This document shows, in pieces, positions 1-9,600 of a stretch of 64,000 nucleotides of DNA. Positions within the stretch are counted from its first letter, which is position 1, and the number at the start of each line of letters is the position of its first letter. The notes beneath the pieces were generated by a model. It had not been told where the DNA came from, searched no databases, and was given only the letters and a program-made list of their open reading frames with translations. The DNA comes from an uncultured Phycisphaerales bacterium (lineage in GTDB: Bacteria; Planctomycetota; Phycisphaerae; Tepidisphaerales; Tepidisphaeraceae). The stretch covers positions 1-64,000 of the forward strand of contig CAIQIQ010000145.1 of assembly GCA_903871935.1 (NCBI GenBank), in the 5' to 3' direction. A program made the translations under genes and the position numbers.

Positions 1-115
1 AGCGCGACACCCCCTGTATAGGTAGAGGCCCGTTCTTTCTCAACCGAATACCCGCACCCGCGCGCCTGCGTCTTCTACGTATTACGCATCACGTACTACG
101 TTCCCCCTCCCCCAT

Positions 116-145
116 GTCACACTTTGTCACAGATTGTCACACATT
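116..145 (+). repeat. Three tandem 10-base GTCACA iterons
   Basis: The three units are GTCACACTTT, GTCACAGATT and GTCACACATT, spaced exactly 10 bases apart. They resemble the GCTACACTTT units at 296-368 in length and in the shared CACTTT end, so they may be one degenerate family. Function is unknown; helical phasing would suit a protein-binding array. Confidence 0.8.
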
Positions 146-295
146 ATTTCGCGGCAGCCGTTTCTGGTTCATCCTTCATCCTTGGCATGCTCCCCGCGTT
201 CCCGTGTCTCCGTGTCTCCCCCTCTCGCCCTCCCGCTCTCCCGCCCTCGTTCCTGGTTTCCGCAATCCGCAATCCGCTCTCCGCTATGGCCGCAT

Positions 296-368
296 GCTAC
301 ACTTTGCTACACTTCTGCTACACTTCTGCTACACAATGCTACACTTTGCTACACCCGTGCTACACCCT
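296..368 (+). repeat. Seven GCTACAC iterons with 10-11 base spacing
   Basis: Units begin at 296, 306, 317, 328, 338, 348 and 359, each starting GCTACAC and followed by three or four variable bases. The period is one helical turn, as in arrays bound by a protein on one face of DNA. A further isolated GCTACAC lies near 438, and a palindromic GCTACATGTAGC lies at 540-551. No gene overlaps it convincingly. Confidence 0.85.
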
Positions 369-590
369 ACCAGGCAGCCCGAACTGCTCTAAGTCCCATC
401 GTTGCCTGTACTTAGCGCGATGCGCCCCGCCGCCCATGCTACACCCCCCCCAGTTCGCGCGCCCCTTCCCTCCATCGTGACATGCTCCAACTCCTGCCCG
501 ATACGCCACTTACGCCCCAACCGTCCCGAATTCGGCCCTGCTACATGTAGCACACCCCTTTGCCCACACGAACCCGAGTGCCTTCCTCTG

Positions 591-643
591 TTCTGACTCC
601 TGACCTCCGACTTCTGACTTCTGTCTTCTGACTCCTGACTTCT
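591..643 (+). repeat. Heptameric tandem repeat (TTCTGAC)
   Basis: Seven full units and a partial one of a 7-base repeat with consensus TTCTGAC, some carrying one or two substitutions (TCCTGAC, CTCCGAC, TTCTGTC). It behaves like a minisatellite in non-coding DNA. No function can be inferred. Confidence 0.85.
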
Positions 644-669
644 CCCACGAGAACCTGCGCACCTGCTAC

Positions 670-678
670 TTATCCACA
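670..678 (+). promoter_or_regulatory. Perfect match to DnaA-box consensus
   Basis: The sequence is TTATCCACA, the classical high-affinity DnaA box. It lies inside a sentence-like block (about 650-706) that also occurs near 56875-56962, where the same nonamer is again present. The match is seen; binding by DnaA is inference, and no dnaA, dnaN or gyrase gene is in the window. Confidence 0.4.
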
Positions 679-791
679 ACCGCCTCGCCCTCTCGCCCAC
701 TCTCGTCCCTCTTCACCCAGACCCCGCCTTCCGGTCACGCCTCATCGTGCAACTCCGCGCCTATAGTTAGGATAAGAAAAGGGGGATTTCT

Positions 792-1022
792 ATGTTAGCT
801 CGACGCATTTTGGGAATTGTGCTTCTAGTGGTTGGGATCGCTCTGATGGCCATGGGCATGCATGGTTCAGGTTCGATCACCACCCAGATCGCCAATGCGT
901 TTACCGGGCATCAGACTGACAGTACCGTCTGGTATATCCTCACTGGAGTGCCGCTGCTCATCATTGGCGTGGGAGTGACGCTGGACGGCTTCTGGCATGG
1001 ACGGCATGGCCGTGTTGCATAG
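792..1022 (+). CDS. DUF3185 family small membrane protein
   Basis: A 76-residue protein with two hydrophobic segments (about residues 5-22 and 46-66) separated by a short loop containing AFTG and a Thr-Asp-x-Thr stretch, the layout of the DUF3185 family of two-pass inner-membrane proteins. The function of that family is not known to me. A purine-rich ribosome site (aggggga) lies eight bases before the ATG, supporting this start. It is followed by an AGAAGCGCTTCT palindrome (1033-1044) before the next gene. Confidence 0.8.
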   Translation: MLARRILGIVLLVVGIALMAMGMHGSGSITTQIANAFTGHQTDSTVWYILTGVPLLIIGVGVTLDGFWHGRHGRVA

Positions 1023-1079
1023 CGTAGCTCTCAGAAGCGCTTCTCGTCTGGCCATCGCTGTGCTAACGTTGGCAGGCGT

Positions 1080-2204
1080 ATGCCCAAGCTCGACAGGTTC
1101 TTGGATATTGCCAGCCACCTGAAGGAGGTGCGCCGCGCCGGTTGGGTCCGGTTCGGAGTCAAGGATGCCGAATCGGTAGCCGATCACTCATGGGGTGTGG
1201 CCCTGCTGGCGCTGCTGCTTGCGCCACCAGACTTGGACCGACAGCGTCTGCTCTCGCTGGCAACGGTTCACGATCTGGCCGAAGCAATCATCGGCGACAT
1301 TACGCCGCACGACAGTATCTCGGCGGATGAGAAACGTCGCCGCGAGAGCGAGGCAACCCACAACCTCGCCGCCTTGGCCGGCATGCCCGAGCTTATCGCC
1401 CTGTGGACGGAGTACGACCAGGAGAGCACTCCCGAGGCCCGGTTCATCCACGAACTCGACGCATTGGAAATGGCCAGCCAGGCGACCGCGTACCAGCGCA
1501 GCGGAAGCCTTAGCTCCGCCGCTGCCCGGCAGTTCTTCGATGCTGCTTCCGGCCGCATCCATACGCCGCAACTGAGCAAGCTGCTGACCGACCTGATCTC
1601 CTCGATCGCTGCAACGTCAACCGATCCGCACATCCGGCCATGCACGGACGATGATTTCGAAGCGATTTGCGCGATCATCAACGATGCGGCCGAGGCATAC
1701 CGCGGCATCATCCCGCCCGACCGCTGGCACGAACCCTATATGCCGCGCGAGGAACTGTCCCAGCAGATCCGTGATGGCGTCATCTTCCATGGTTACCAGT
1801 CTGAGAGCGGATTGGTCGGCGTCATGGGACTACAGCACGTGCAGGATGTCACCCTCATTCGGCACGCCTATGTGCGCACAGTTCACCGCAAGAGCGGCAT
1901 AGGCGGCAAACTCCTGCGTCACCTCCGTGCGCTGACAGATCGGCCGGTCCTGATCGGAACATGGGCAGATGCCACGTGGGCCATCGCGTTCTATGAGAAG
2001 CACGGGTTCAGGCAGGTAACTCCAGACGAGAAGGATCGTCTGCTGCGGAAGTACTGGAGCATCCCGGATCGCCAGATAGAGACGTCGGTTGTCCTCAGCG
2101 ACATGCCCGCTACTTTGCCGGACGGGTCGAAGCTGCAGGCTTCACCAACCGCAGTGCATACTCCAACGGATCGAAAAAGTCGCGTGATGCCAGGTCATTC
2201 GTAA
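1080..2204 (+). CDS. HD-domain phosphohydrolase fused to GNAT acetyltransferase
   Basis: A 374-residue two-domain protein. Residues 5-175 form an HD-type metal-dependent phosphohydrolase like the YfbR/HDDC2 5'-deoxynucleotidases: metal ligands H36 (in ADHSWG), H64-D65 (VHDLAE) and D127 (HELDALE) are all present. Residues 184-345 look like a GNAT N-acetyltransferase: an IRPCTDDD start, the acetyl-CoA binding region around RKSGIGGKLL, and a typical FYEKHGF C-terminal motif. The first domain would remove phosphate from (deoxy)nucleotides; the second would acetylate an unknown amine. The start is the first ATG of the frame, with no strong ribosome site. The last 31 codons overlap the end of the convergent gene at 2110. 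The fusion is seen directly; its joint function is unknown. Confidence 0.85.
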   Translation: MPKLDRFLDIASHLKEVRRAGWVRFGVKDAESVADHSWGVALLALLLAPPDLDRQRLLSLATVHDLAEAIIGDITPHDSISADEKRRRESEATHNLAALAGMPELIALWTEYDQESTPEARFIHELDALEMASQATAYQRSGSLSSAAARQFFDAASGRIHTPQLSKLLTDLISSIAATSTDPHIRPCTDDDFEAICAIINDAAEAYRGIIPPDRWHEPYMPREELSQQIRDGVIFHGYQSESGLVGVMGLQHVQDVTLIRHAYVRTVHRKSGIGGKLLRHLRALTDRPVLIGTWADATWAIAFYEKHGFRQVTPDEKDRLLRKYWSIPDRQIETSVVLSDMPATLPDGSKLQASPTAVHTPTDRKSRVMPGHS

Positions 2205-2766
2205 AGAGTTTGAACTGCAGCACCGATCCTTCGGAAAGCCGCACGATCCCTACGGCGACGTACCGGAAGTCGTTCGCTCTGGGTTGCGTCACTTCCACCA
2301 GCCGCTTATCGGTAAAGGTCGCATAGCATCCTGGCCGGCCATTATACTTGATCGTCTTGCTGCGCACCGCCGGTTCCACCGCCACGTCGGTATAGTCGAC
2401 GGCCGCCTTCTCCACGTACCCCCGCATCTCATCAGCCGTCACAAACTTCCCGCCAATCTCCGGATCAGCCACGAACACCAGACGCATCGAATACGCCTGT
2501 CCGGCACGCGGAGACAGGACCACCGCCATCGACGTATCCTCACCGACTTCCATCTGCGCCAACATCTGCGCAGTGCTCGCCAGATGAAACGTCTCGGTCT
2601 CGCCTACGCGAACGTCCCGCCCTGCCGCCGGAATCTCCTCCACGATCACCGCACGGCGGTCCGGGCCCTCTTGCACGGGTGGATTGGGCTCCTCTTGCGC
2701 CCAAGCCGAAGCGGTAAGAGCCACAACACAAACGAGGCAGAGTCCATATCGACCGTGCATTGCCAT
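2110..2766 (-). CDS. Exported protein of unknown function
   Basis: A 218-residue protein with a clear Sec signal peptide: a hydrophobic core within residues 8-22, then an Ala-x-Ala site before QEE. The mature part is a mixed alpha/beta domain with no motif I recognise. I chose the ATG at 2766 because AGGA lies six bases before it; a longer start at 2784 exists but lacks a ribosome site. It is convergent with the HD-GNAT gene and shares 95 bases with it. Not identified beyond secretion. Confidence 0.7.
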   Translation of the reverse strand: MAMHGRYGLCLVCVVALTASAWAQEEPNPPVQEGPDRRAVIVEEIPAAGRDVRVGETETFHLASTAQMLAQMEVGEDTSMAVVLSPRAGQAYSMRLVFVADPEIGGKFVTADEMRGYVEKAAVDYTDVAVEPAVRSKTIKYNGRPGCYATFTDKRLVEVTQPRANDFRYVAVGIVRLSEGSVLQFKLFTNDLASRDFFDPLEYALRLVKPAASTRPAK

Positions 2767-2907
2767 GCAAGTCCTCACATACATCTATTGGACCTCCCAG
2801 AGTCCCTCAGAGCAATGACTCCGCCGTCGGCAACATGTAACTCACCTTCGTTATCCAAGATAGGCTTGGTCGGTTCTGTCACGGCCGATCAAACCGATTA
2901 CGGGCAA

Positions 2908-3999
2908 TCAGCGCGTCGGGATCGTCAGGGTCGGCGGCGGCGGCGCGTCACTGGTGTCAGCAAGCGTGAACATCATCATCGTGAACAGGAACACGCGCTT
3001 GGATTTCAGATCTCGCGTATCGATCGAGAACCAGTAGTTGTTATAGGGCACCGCAACGAATGCGTGGTCCGGTCGCTCTTTGGAACTGTGAATCTCGATC
3101 ATTCGCGTCTCCTTGCCCGGAATGGTCGCGCTTTCCCATCCCGGCGCCGCGGAATGCTCAGCCAGATGCTCCGCCGGCACCTCCACCTGCGCTGCCATGG
3201 TCTGCATCAACTGCAGCACCGAACGCATGTTCAGCGCCACTTCCTTGTCGTTGATGGCCGTGGCGGCGCGGACAAGCTGAAATTCGGTCGCCTCAGGATC
3301 CAGTTTCAGCAGGCGACGCAGTTCGCGGGAATCCGCCAGCACCTCAGGTGTGATATCCTGCCGGCGAAAACTTAGCAGCGTGCTCACGTGCTTTTGTTCA
3401 TCCTGCTGCACCCGCACGGCCACACCGCCGGAGAGCTGTATCTTGCGCATCAGGGTCAGGGCTCGGAGGAAATCCGGTTCCGGGGGCACCGTGCCAGAGA
3501 GGCTTGTCTCCTGGTTCTTCAGGCCGTTGATCGACGCTGCCGCCATGTAAAGGACCCCGTCGGCGGGCCACCCGGCCTGGACCATGCCGAAGACCGCCTC
3601 AGGCGTCAGTGGCGTCATGAGCGATTTGATAAACCGGTTGCCGGTCAGCGGCGTGTACGTGACCGTCGGCTGGTCGATGTATGTGCCACTACCCGACAGG
3701 CCGAAGGTCCCGGCGATGCTTCCACTGGGATTGCCGCCGTTGTACACAGGAACATTCGCCGAAGCCGAGAGATTCTGCGCCAGCGATCGGCTGGCGACGA
3801 TCTGGCCCACATCAACGAAGATCGGAGGATCAATGTAACGGATCTTGACAATATTGAGCAGCGTCTGACTCTTCCACGATTCGCCAATGCCAGCGCTATA
3901 GTCGAACCGATCCTGGGGGACCTGACCCGGACCAATGGATTTGCAGCCAGCCATGGCCAGCAACGTACACACAGCAATGCGCGTGATATAAGTTTTCAT
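2908..3999 (-). CDS. Conserved lipoprotein of unknown function
   Basis: A 363-residue protein beginning with a lipoprotein signal ending LAMAGC, so Cys19 is probably lipidated and the protein membrane-anchored. The mature region opens with a conserved-looking stretch (SWKSQTLLNIVKIRY, DPPIFVDVGQIV) that I have seen in uncharacterised bacterial lipoproteins, then Gly/Ser-rich and mixed alpha/beta sequence. The ATG at 3999 is preceded by GGGAGG at good spacing, which decides against an ATG 15 bases upstream. It lies between two other exported proteins on the same strand, so an envelope role is likely. Confidence 0.75.
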   Translation of the reverse strand: MKTYITRIAVCTLLAMAGCKSIGPGQVPQDRFDYSAGIGESWKSQTLLNIVKIRYIDPPIFVDVGQIVASRSLAQNLSASANVPVYNGGNPSGSIAGTFGLSGSGTYIDQPTVTYTPLTGNRFIKSLMTPLTPEAVFGMVQAGWPADGVLYMAAASINGLKNQETSLSGTVPPEPDFLRALTLMRKIQLSGGVAVRVQQDEQKHVSTLLSFRRQDITPEVLADSRELRRLLKLDPEATEFQLVRAATAINDKEVALNMRSVLQLMQTMAAQVEVPAEHLAEHSAAPGWESATIPGKETRMIEIHSSKERPDHAFVAVPYNNYWFSIDTRDLKSKRVFLFTMMMFTLADTSDAPPPPTLTIPTR

Positions 4000-4045
4000 A
4001 GGCCTCCCAATCATTTGATGATACCATCAACTCCGCAGAAACGAA

Positions 4046-6427
4046 CTATCGTCTCCTGCCCCCACCACCGCCTCCAACACGCCCTCCTCCGCCTCCGCCA
4101 CCATAGGAACGGACGCCTCCTCCACCATCGGAGGAACGAAAGTCGCTGCTTCGCTGGGTCTGTTGGCTGCCGCGATTGCGGGCCTGAGCCTGATAGTCCA
4201 TGCCATCTCCGCCACTTCCGTACGAGTACGTCCATCGCTGTTGCTGCGCCGCGGTGTTTCGCTGTTGCGCCGCCGCATCCTGTTGCCGAGAGGCATTGAC
4301 GTTGGTGTTCTGAGGCTGCGGCCTCGGGGCGCTTTGCCATCCGTTGCCGGAGTTGCTGGACCAGCCGCCACCGGCATCGCGTTTGTATACGGTGCCGTCC
4401 TTGCCCGCATAGATATCTCCCGACGCGGTTTTCGCCACCGCGCCCTGGCCATTGCGTGTGTCCCATACAGCCGCGCCCGTGCCCTGGTTGGTCCTTACCG
4501 CGGCCGCGCTTCCGTATTGGCCCGAAGCATATCCGCCCCTAACGTAATTGCCGGTCGCGGGGTTGTACGCAACCGCCCGCCCGGCCGAGCCGTAGACACT
4601 GTTCACCCGCGCGCGAGCCGCATAGGCGCCGGTATACGGGTTATAGGCCGCCCTTCTTACTGCGCTGCCATAGGGACCGTAAGCATATGCCGCCCGGTCA
4701 TAGAAACCAGTCGCGGGGTTGTAGGCAGCGATATACCCAGCGCCCCCGTAGGGGCCGTAGTAGCGGTATCCCGGGTTGTAGTATCCGCCGTAGCCATAGT
4801 GGTAGAGCGCGCCGCAGCCGTAGGAGTAGTAATACGGATAGGGGGCGTAATAGTAGTAATAATCGTCATCGGTATCGGAGAGCGTGGTGTTGATGGGCGC
4901 CGCCGCTCCGAACACCAGAGTACCGGTGTCCGCCACATATTCACCGTCGTACCCGGCCGTCTGGCTAAACGTCACCGACGTGGCATCCGAACCTGCCACC
5001 GTCACATAGGTGACATTGTGGGCGGGATGCGAAGGCGGGATCGCGTAGATAGCCTGGGGCACATTATCGCACAGGCTCCACGGGCCGGTTGCGCTGGGGG
5101 CCTGGAACCAGACGCCCTGGTCGCAGCAGTAATAGGCATTATCAACGCGGAAGACGCGAAATGGCGTATTCAGGACACACTGGATCGACGTTCCATCGAT
5201 GGCGACAAGCCTGGGATCGCCGGTATAGGTCACGTTAACCGGTTTCTCATCTCTCTTGACCACCGTGGTATCGGGAACTGACGCCAGCAGCACTGCATCC
5301 TTGGCGTCGTCAGTATCCGGAACCGAAGCTCTTACGAAATCGACCGGACTGTCATCGGGAATGTTCGCGAAATCAGCAGGAAGGCTCTTGCTGGCGGCTG
5401 CCCAGGGTCCCCGCAGGTCTGCCGCGCTGAACCAGCGGCCAGCGTCAAGCAGGTAAAACTTACCATCCTGAGAATCACGCAGAAGAACACTTTCGGTATT
5501 GCTGACACTCGCCAGCTTGGTCCCGGCAATGTCCTCGAACTTCGGCGCACCATCGGTCACGATCAGTTCCGCCGGCTCGACCGAAGCAAACACCTTCGGA
5601 GCCGTCGCGGCAACTTTGCCCGGAATGCACTTTCGCACACCCGCCCAGTTCTCGTTCGCTGGCAGCGTGTTGAGCGATGGCGGCAGTTCTGTCGCCGGTA
5701 TCCATGGGCCCTTGAGCAGATCCGTCGAAGTCAGCCAACTTTCCCCATTCAACAGATAATATCGCTTGCTGGCGACATCCTGGAGCACATCCCAATTGGT
5801 ATTCAGGACGAACTGGAGATCAGTCTTGTCGGACGCGACGGGCTTGAGCCTCGGATCGCCCATGAAGATAACAAGGATGGCTGGTTCGGCGCTGTAGAAC
5901 ATCTTCGGCGGCGCTAGATTGACTGCGACAGTGCGCTGGACGGCTGCCTTGGAGGCATCGAGATAGGCCAGTACTCGCTCGATGGAGATGATGGTCGTGC
6001 TGCGCGGCGGATTGAGCGATTCGGCCGCCGCCTTCAGCAGGGCCTCATCCTGATCCGATACACCCGCGAAGCGCATCTCTCGTTTCAGCGGCGTAATCGC
6101 CACCAGACGCGAGGACTGATCAACAACCGTCTGGGCATCGATTTCGACGACCCCAAACCGCTCGTCCTTGAGCACACCCTCAACGGAGATGGCGCAGCGC
6201 AAGTGGAGCACCGTATAGGTATTCCACGAGTCCACCTGCGGCTGGTATATCGTCAGCTTCTTGCCGTCTTTCTCAAACACGCGCGGCCAATTGATATCGG
6301 CCGGTTGTGCGGCAGCATCCGGCCGTGCCACCGCATCTTCCGCCGTCAGGCACACTGCGGCGGGCAAGAGCACCACCGCAAAGGCCAGAAACAATCCGAT
6401 TGACCGCCTGATGGTTGTCATAGCCAT
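4046..6427 (-). CDS. Large exported protein resembling the carbohydrate-binding V/XII-like family
   Basis: A 793-residue protein with a signal peptide (hydrophobic residues 10-27). The N-terminal two thirds contain three repeated units, each with a YYLL or YYC segment, a W(F/L) pair and a GPW motif (near residues 220-245, 325-350 and 430-455); proteins with this repeat are usually labelled carbohydrate-binding family V/XII. From about residue 525 the sequence becomes Tyr/Gly-rich, with repeats of the form YNPATG or YNPYTG about 25 residues apart, and ends in a Gln/Asn stretch and a Gly-rich tail finishing RRR. The start is preceded by AGGAG about ten bases upstream. Surface or periplasmic binding is inferred; no catalytic motif was seen. 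Confidence 0.75.
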   Translation of the reverse strand: MAMTTIRRSIGLFLAFAVVLLPAAVCLTAEDAVARPDAAAQPADINWPRVFEKDGKKLTIYQPQVDSWNTYTVLHLRCAISVEGVLKDERFGVVEIDAQTVVDQSSRLVAITPLKREMRFAGVSDQDEALLKAAAESLNPPRSTTIISIERVLAYLDASKAAVQRTVAVNLAPPKMFYSAEPAILVIFMGDPRLKPVASDKTDLQFVLNTNWDVLQDVASKRYYLLNGESWLTSTDLLKGPWIPATELPPSLNTLPANENWAGVRKCIPGKVAATAPKVFASVEPAELIVTDGAPKFEDIAGTKLASVSNTESVLLRDSQDGKFYLLDAGRWFSAADLRGPWAAASKSLPADFANIPDDSPVDFVRASVPDTDDAKDAVLLASVPDTTVVKRDEKPVNVTYTGDPRLVAIDGTSIQCVLNTPFRVFRVDNAYYCCDQGVWFQAPSATGPWSLCDNVPQAIYAIPPSHPAHNVTYVTVAGSDATSVTFSQTAGYDGEYVADTGTLVFGAAAPINTTLSDTDDDYYYYYAPYPYYYSYGCGALYHYGYGGYYNPGYRYYGPYGGAGYIAAYNPATGFYDRAAYAYGPYGSAVRRAAYNPYTGAYAARARVNSVYGSAGRAVAYNPATGNYVRGGYASGQYGSAAAVRTNQGTGAAVWDTRNGQGAVAKTASGDIYAGKDGTVYKRDAGGGWSSNSGNGWQSAPRPQPQNTNVNASRQQDAAAQQRNTAAQQQRWTYSYGSGGDGMDYQAQARNRGSQQTQRSSDFRSSDGGGGVRSYGGGGGGGRVGGGGGGRRR

Positions 6428-6624
6428 GGATATCGTTCTCCTGATAGTGAATCACCGCATAGTATGCCTGAATCCTCGTGGCAATACAGCGCCTGTTACA
6501 TGCCGGCGCTGGCGAGGCGTTGCTTACCGCCGTCCGGGTGATAGCATGACGCCCATATGTGCTCAGCACCCTCGGATGCCGGGCCACGATCTCGGAATCA
6601 AACCAGAGAAGGAGACTACTGATC

Positions 6625-9600
6625 ATGAGCCCTATCACTTCCCCACGAAGACTGTTCTGGTCCCTGATTGCCGTCTGCGCAATCACACTGATCTCACCCA
6701 GCGGTTGCACATCCCGCAATCAGTCTCCTGAACCGACTCGTGTCGCAAAACCCGCCGCGATGGAATCGGCCCCCAGGCAATCGACCGCCAAGTTGCCCGA
6801 CGGCCGAAAGGACATGCTCTATTCGCTGGAAGTGCCCATGCCCCACACCGCCTGGGCCAAACCTTATTACAGGGGGCCGATCAAGGTATGGATTCTCAGC
6901 CCCATTGTTCCCAATGGCGACACCGTCTCTCTGCTCAATCGCTTTGACATGGATTACGACATCGTCTCCTGCGACATGAGTTGGGAGATGAACGAATGGG
7001 GCATCGGCGATGTCTATGGCAAGCGCAGCAACAAGGAAAGCTTTGGCCGCAAGCAGGAACTGGGCTATGCCACCGAAGATCTGACCAGCGACAAGCACTA
7101 CGATGTGATGATCATCCCCACCGTGATCGGCTGGAACACCTATCCCGAAAAGATGCGTGAGGCGATCGTCAAGCGCGTTCAAGAGGGCGCGGGTCTGGTG
7201 CTGATCGCCCCCCAGGATGCCAAGCAGGAAGAGAAGAACCCCAATGGCCCAGATGAGATTCTGATCCCCAAGCTCAGCCCCATCAGTGGCGCTACGCCGA
7301 CCCAGTATCACTGGTACGGCGACTGGGAACGGCTTACAAACATCAAAGGCCCTGGAGCATGGACCCTCAAGCAGCCCAAGCACTCCATCGTAAGTGGTGT
7401 CTGCTGGGAGGAAATGCCCCTGGCCAACTTCGTGCAGGTGCAGGACTTCACCAAGGTCGCCGATGATGCCACCTTGATCGCCTCCATGGGCGACACCCCC
7501 ACCCTCGCCGTGAAACAGGTGGGCAAGGGCCGAGTCGTTGCCATCAACTGGTACGCCGACCGCCACAATTCCGGCCTCACCCCCGGTGACTCCCCCGACC
7601 CCGCCCCCAAGGGTAAGCTGCCAACCTGGGATTACTGGGAACAGTACTACAACCTCCTTGGCCGCTCCGCCCTGTGGGCGGCCGGCCGCGAATCGGAAAT
7701 GGACGTGCTGCCAGGCAAAGTCGAAAACGGCAGCCTGGTAGTGGATATCGATAATCGCGTTCGCACAATGAGCGGCACTCTGCACCTGATCATCAAGGAT
7801 GAACGCGGCCGCATCGTCGCTCAATCCGACACCCTCGCCAGACTCCCCATGGGCGCTTCGCAGCAGAAGATTGCCGTTAAGAGCCTGCCCGGCGGCACCA
7901 ATCATCTTGAAGTGATCGCCCGCGATGGCGCCAAGTCCGTAGGCTGGGGAGCCGTGCAGGTACAGACCCCCAAGATCGCCGACGTCACAGCCCTGACCAT
8001 CACGCCTGATGCGGTGAAGAACGGCCAGGAAGTCAAAGGCGAAGTCTCTCTGAATGGCAAGGCCGACGCAGCGGTTCGGTTTGAGCTGCGCGATCCCTTC
8101 GGCCGTATCCTCGCCGTTTCGCAGCAACCGGTGGACATTACGGGGGAAAAGAAGGTTCCCTACTCGTTCAAGGTAGAAAACCCCGTCTCCCTGGTGGTAT
8201 TCGTACGCGCCATGGTGGTGAAGGATGGCCAGACTCTCAGCGAGAAAGACTCGGTGGATGCGGTTGTCACCCCCGATGAGCCGAAGTTCACCGATTACGA
8301 AGTCATTCCCTGGGGCTTTAGCTCCTCCCGCGACCTCTGGGCTGTGAAAGCCGCGCAATACCGGAAGTTCAACGCCACCGGCAACAATGCTGCCACGCCC
8401 GAGACCACTCGCGCAGGCTTCATCACCAAGGGCCATGCCGAGCCCCAGCCGCTGACGCTGGGCATCTACTGGTTCAACCCCGGCCGCGAGCGACTGCTCA
8501 AGCTCTGGGCCGACTACAAGACAGATGGCGACAAGACCAAGCTCACCCGCGAAGTCTGCCTCTCTGATCCGCAGACCTTCAAGAACGTCGAGGAAATCGT
8601 CAGCAAGAAGGTTGCCACCCAGAAGAAGTACAACCCCGGCACCTATTACATCGGCGATGAGTCATCGCTGACCGCCTATACCACTGAGTGCGAACTGGAT
8701 TTCAATCCCAAGAGCCTCGAAGCATTCCGCGCCTGGGTGAAAGAGCGCTATGGCACAATCGAGAAGGTGAACGAGAAGTGGCAGACCACTTTCACCGACT
8801 TTGCTCAGATTGTTCCTCCCACCATTATTGAAGTTGAGAAGGACCCCAAGCTCGCCTGCGCCTGGGCTGAACACCGTACCTTCCAGGAGATCCAATACGA
8901 GAACATCCTCAAGCTGATCCGACAGACCGTCAAACAGCAGGACCCCAACGGCGAAGTTGAGCTGACTGGCACTCAGTCGGCCACCAGCTTCAACGGCGTG
9001 GACTGGGCCCGCCACACCCGCCACGTGAAGCGCTTCGTCCCCTACAACATCAATTTCGCCTACGACCAGCTTCGTTGCTTCAACCCCGGCGTGAAGATGG
9101 CCGCCCTGACCGGCTACGGCTCCACCGGCGATGGCGTGAAACTCAGCCTCTGGAACCAGGCCTTCCACGGCCTGCTCTCGGCCAACATTTTCTGGGAGTG
9201 GTCGGTCGTCGATCCTGACATGACTCTCTCGCAAAACGCGGAGGACATCGGCACCGTATTCGCCGAACTCCGCGGCAAAGGCATCGGCCGGCTGCTGGGC
9301 GAAACCACCTGGGCAACCAGCCCCATCGCCATCTACTACTCCCAGACCAGCATCCATGCCGCCCGTACGCTCAAGAACCAGGAGATCTGCCACAACAACC
9401 GCAATGCCTGGTGTCAGCTCGTGCGTGACTTGGGCCTGCAGTTCGATCTCATAAGCTACTTCCAGGTCGAAGAAGGCGCTTTCCTGAAGGATCCGCCACA
9501 GATGATCGTGATGCCGGCCGTTCTGGCCATCTCCCCCACCGAAGTCCAGAACCTCACGAAGTACGTTGAGAATGGCGGCACCCTCGTCGCCGATCTCAAC

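Larger units (their letters stand above)
1..791. other. Repeat-rich intergenic block A, no gene seen
   Basis: No reading frame here looks like a protein; the translations are Ser/Pro/Arg-rich low complexity. The block holds three 10-base direct repeats (116-145), seven GCTACAC iterons (296-368), a GCTACATGTAGC palindrome (540-551), a run of TTCTGAC heptamers (591-643), one perfect DnaA-box consensus (670-678) and pyrimidine-rich tracts. Several pieces recur in the intergenic blocks at 31910-32336 and 55883-56962. It lies upstream of a plus-strand gene at 792, so its 3' end should also contain that gene's promoter, which I could not place. Confidence 0.8.

Noticed and set aside
296..368. CRISPR array
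   Set aside because: Units are only 10-11 bases with no spacers of constant longer length, and no cas gene is nearby.
389..700. Minus-strand frame reading through the TTCTGAC repeat
   Set aside because: Produces only a short-period SQ/ES-type repeat from the heptamer, with no domain.
2284..3375. Plus-strand frame of 363 codons
   Set aside because: His/Arg-rich shadow of the two exported-protein genes on the minus strand, which have signal peptides and ribosome sites.
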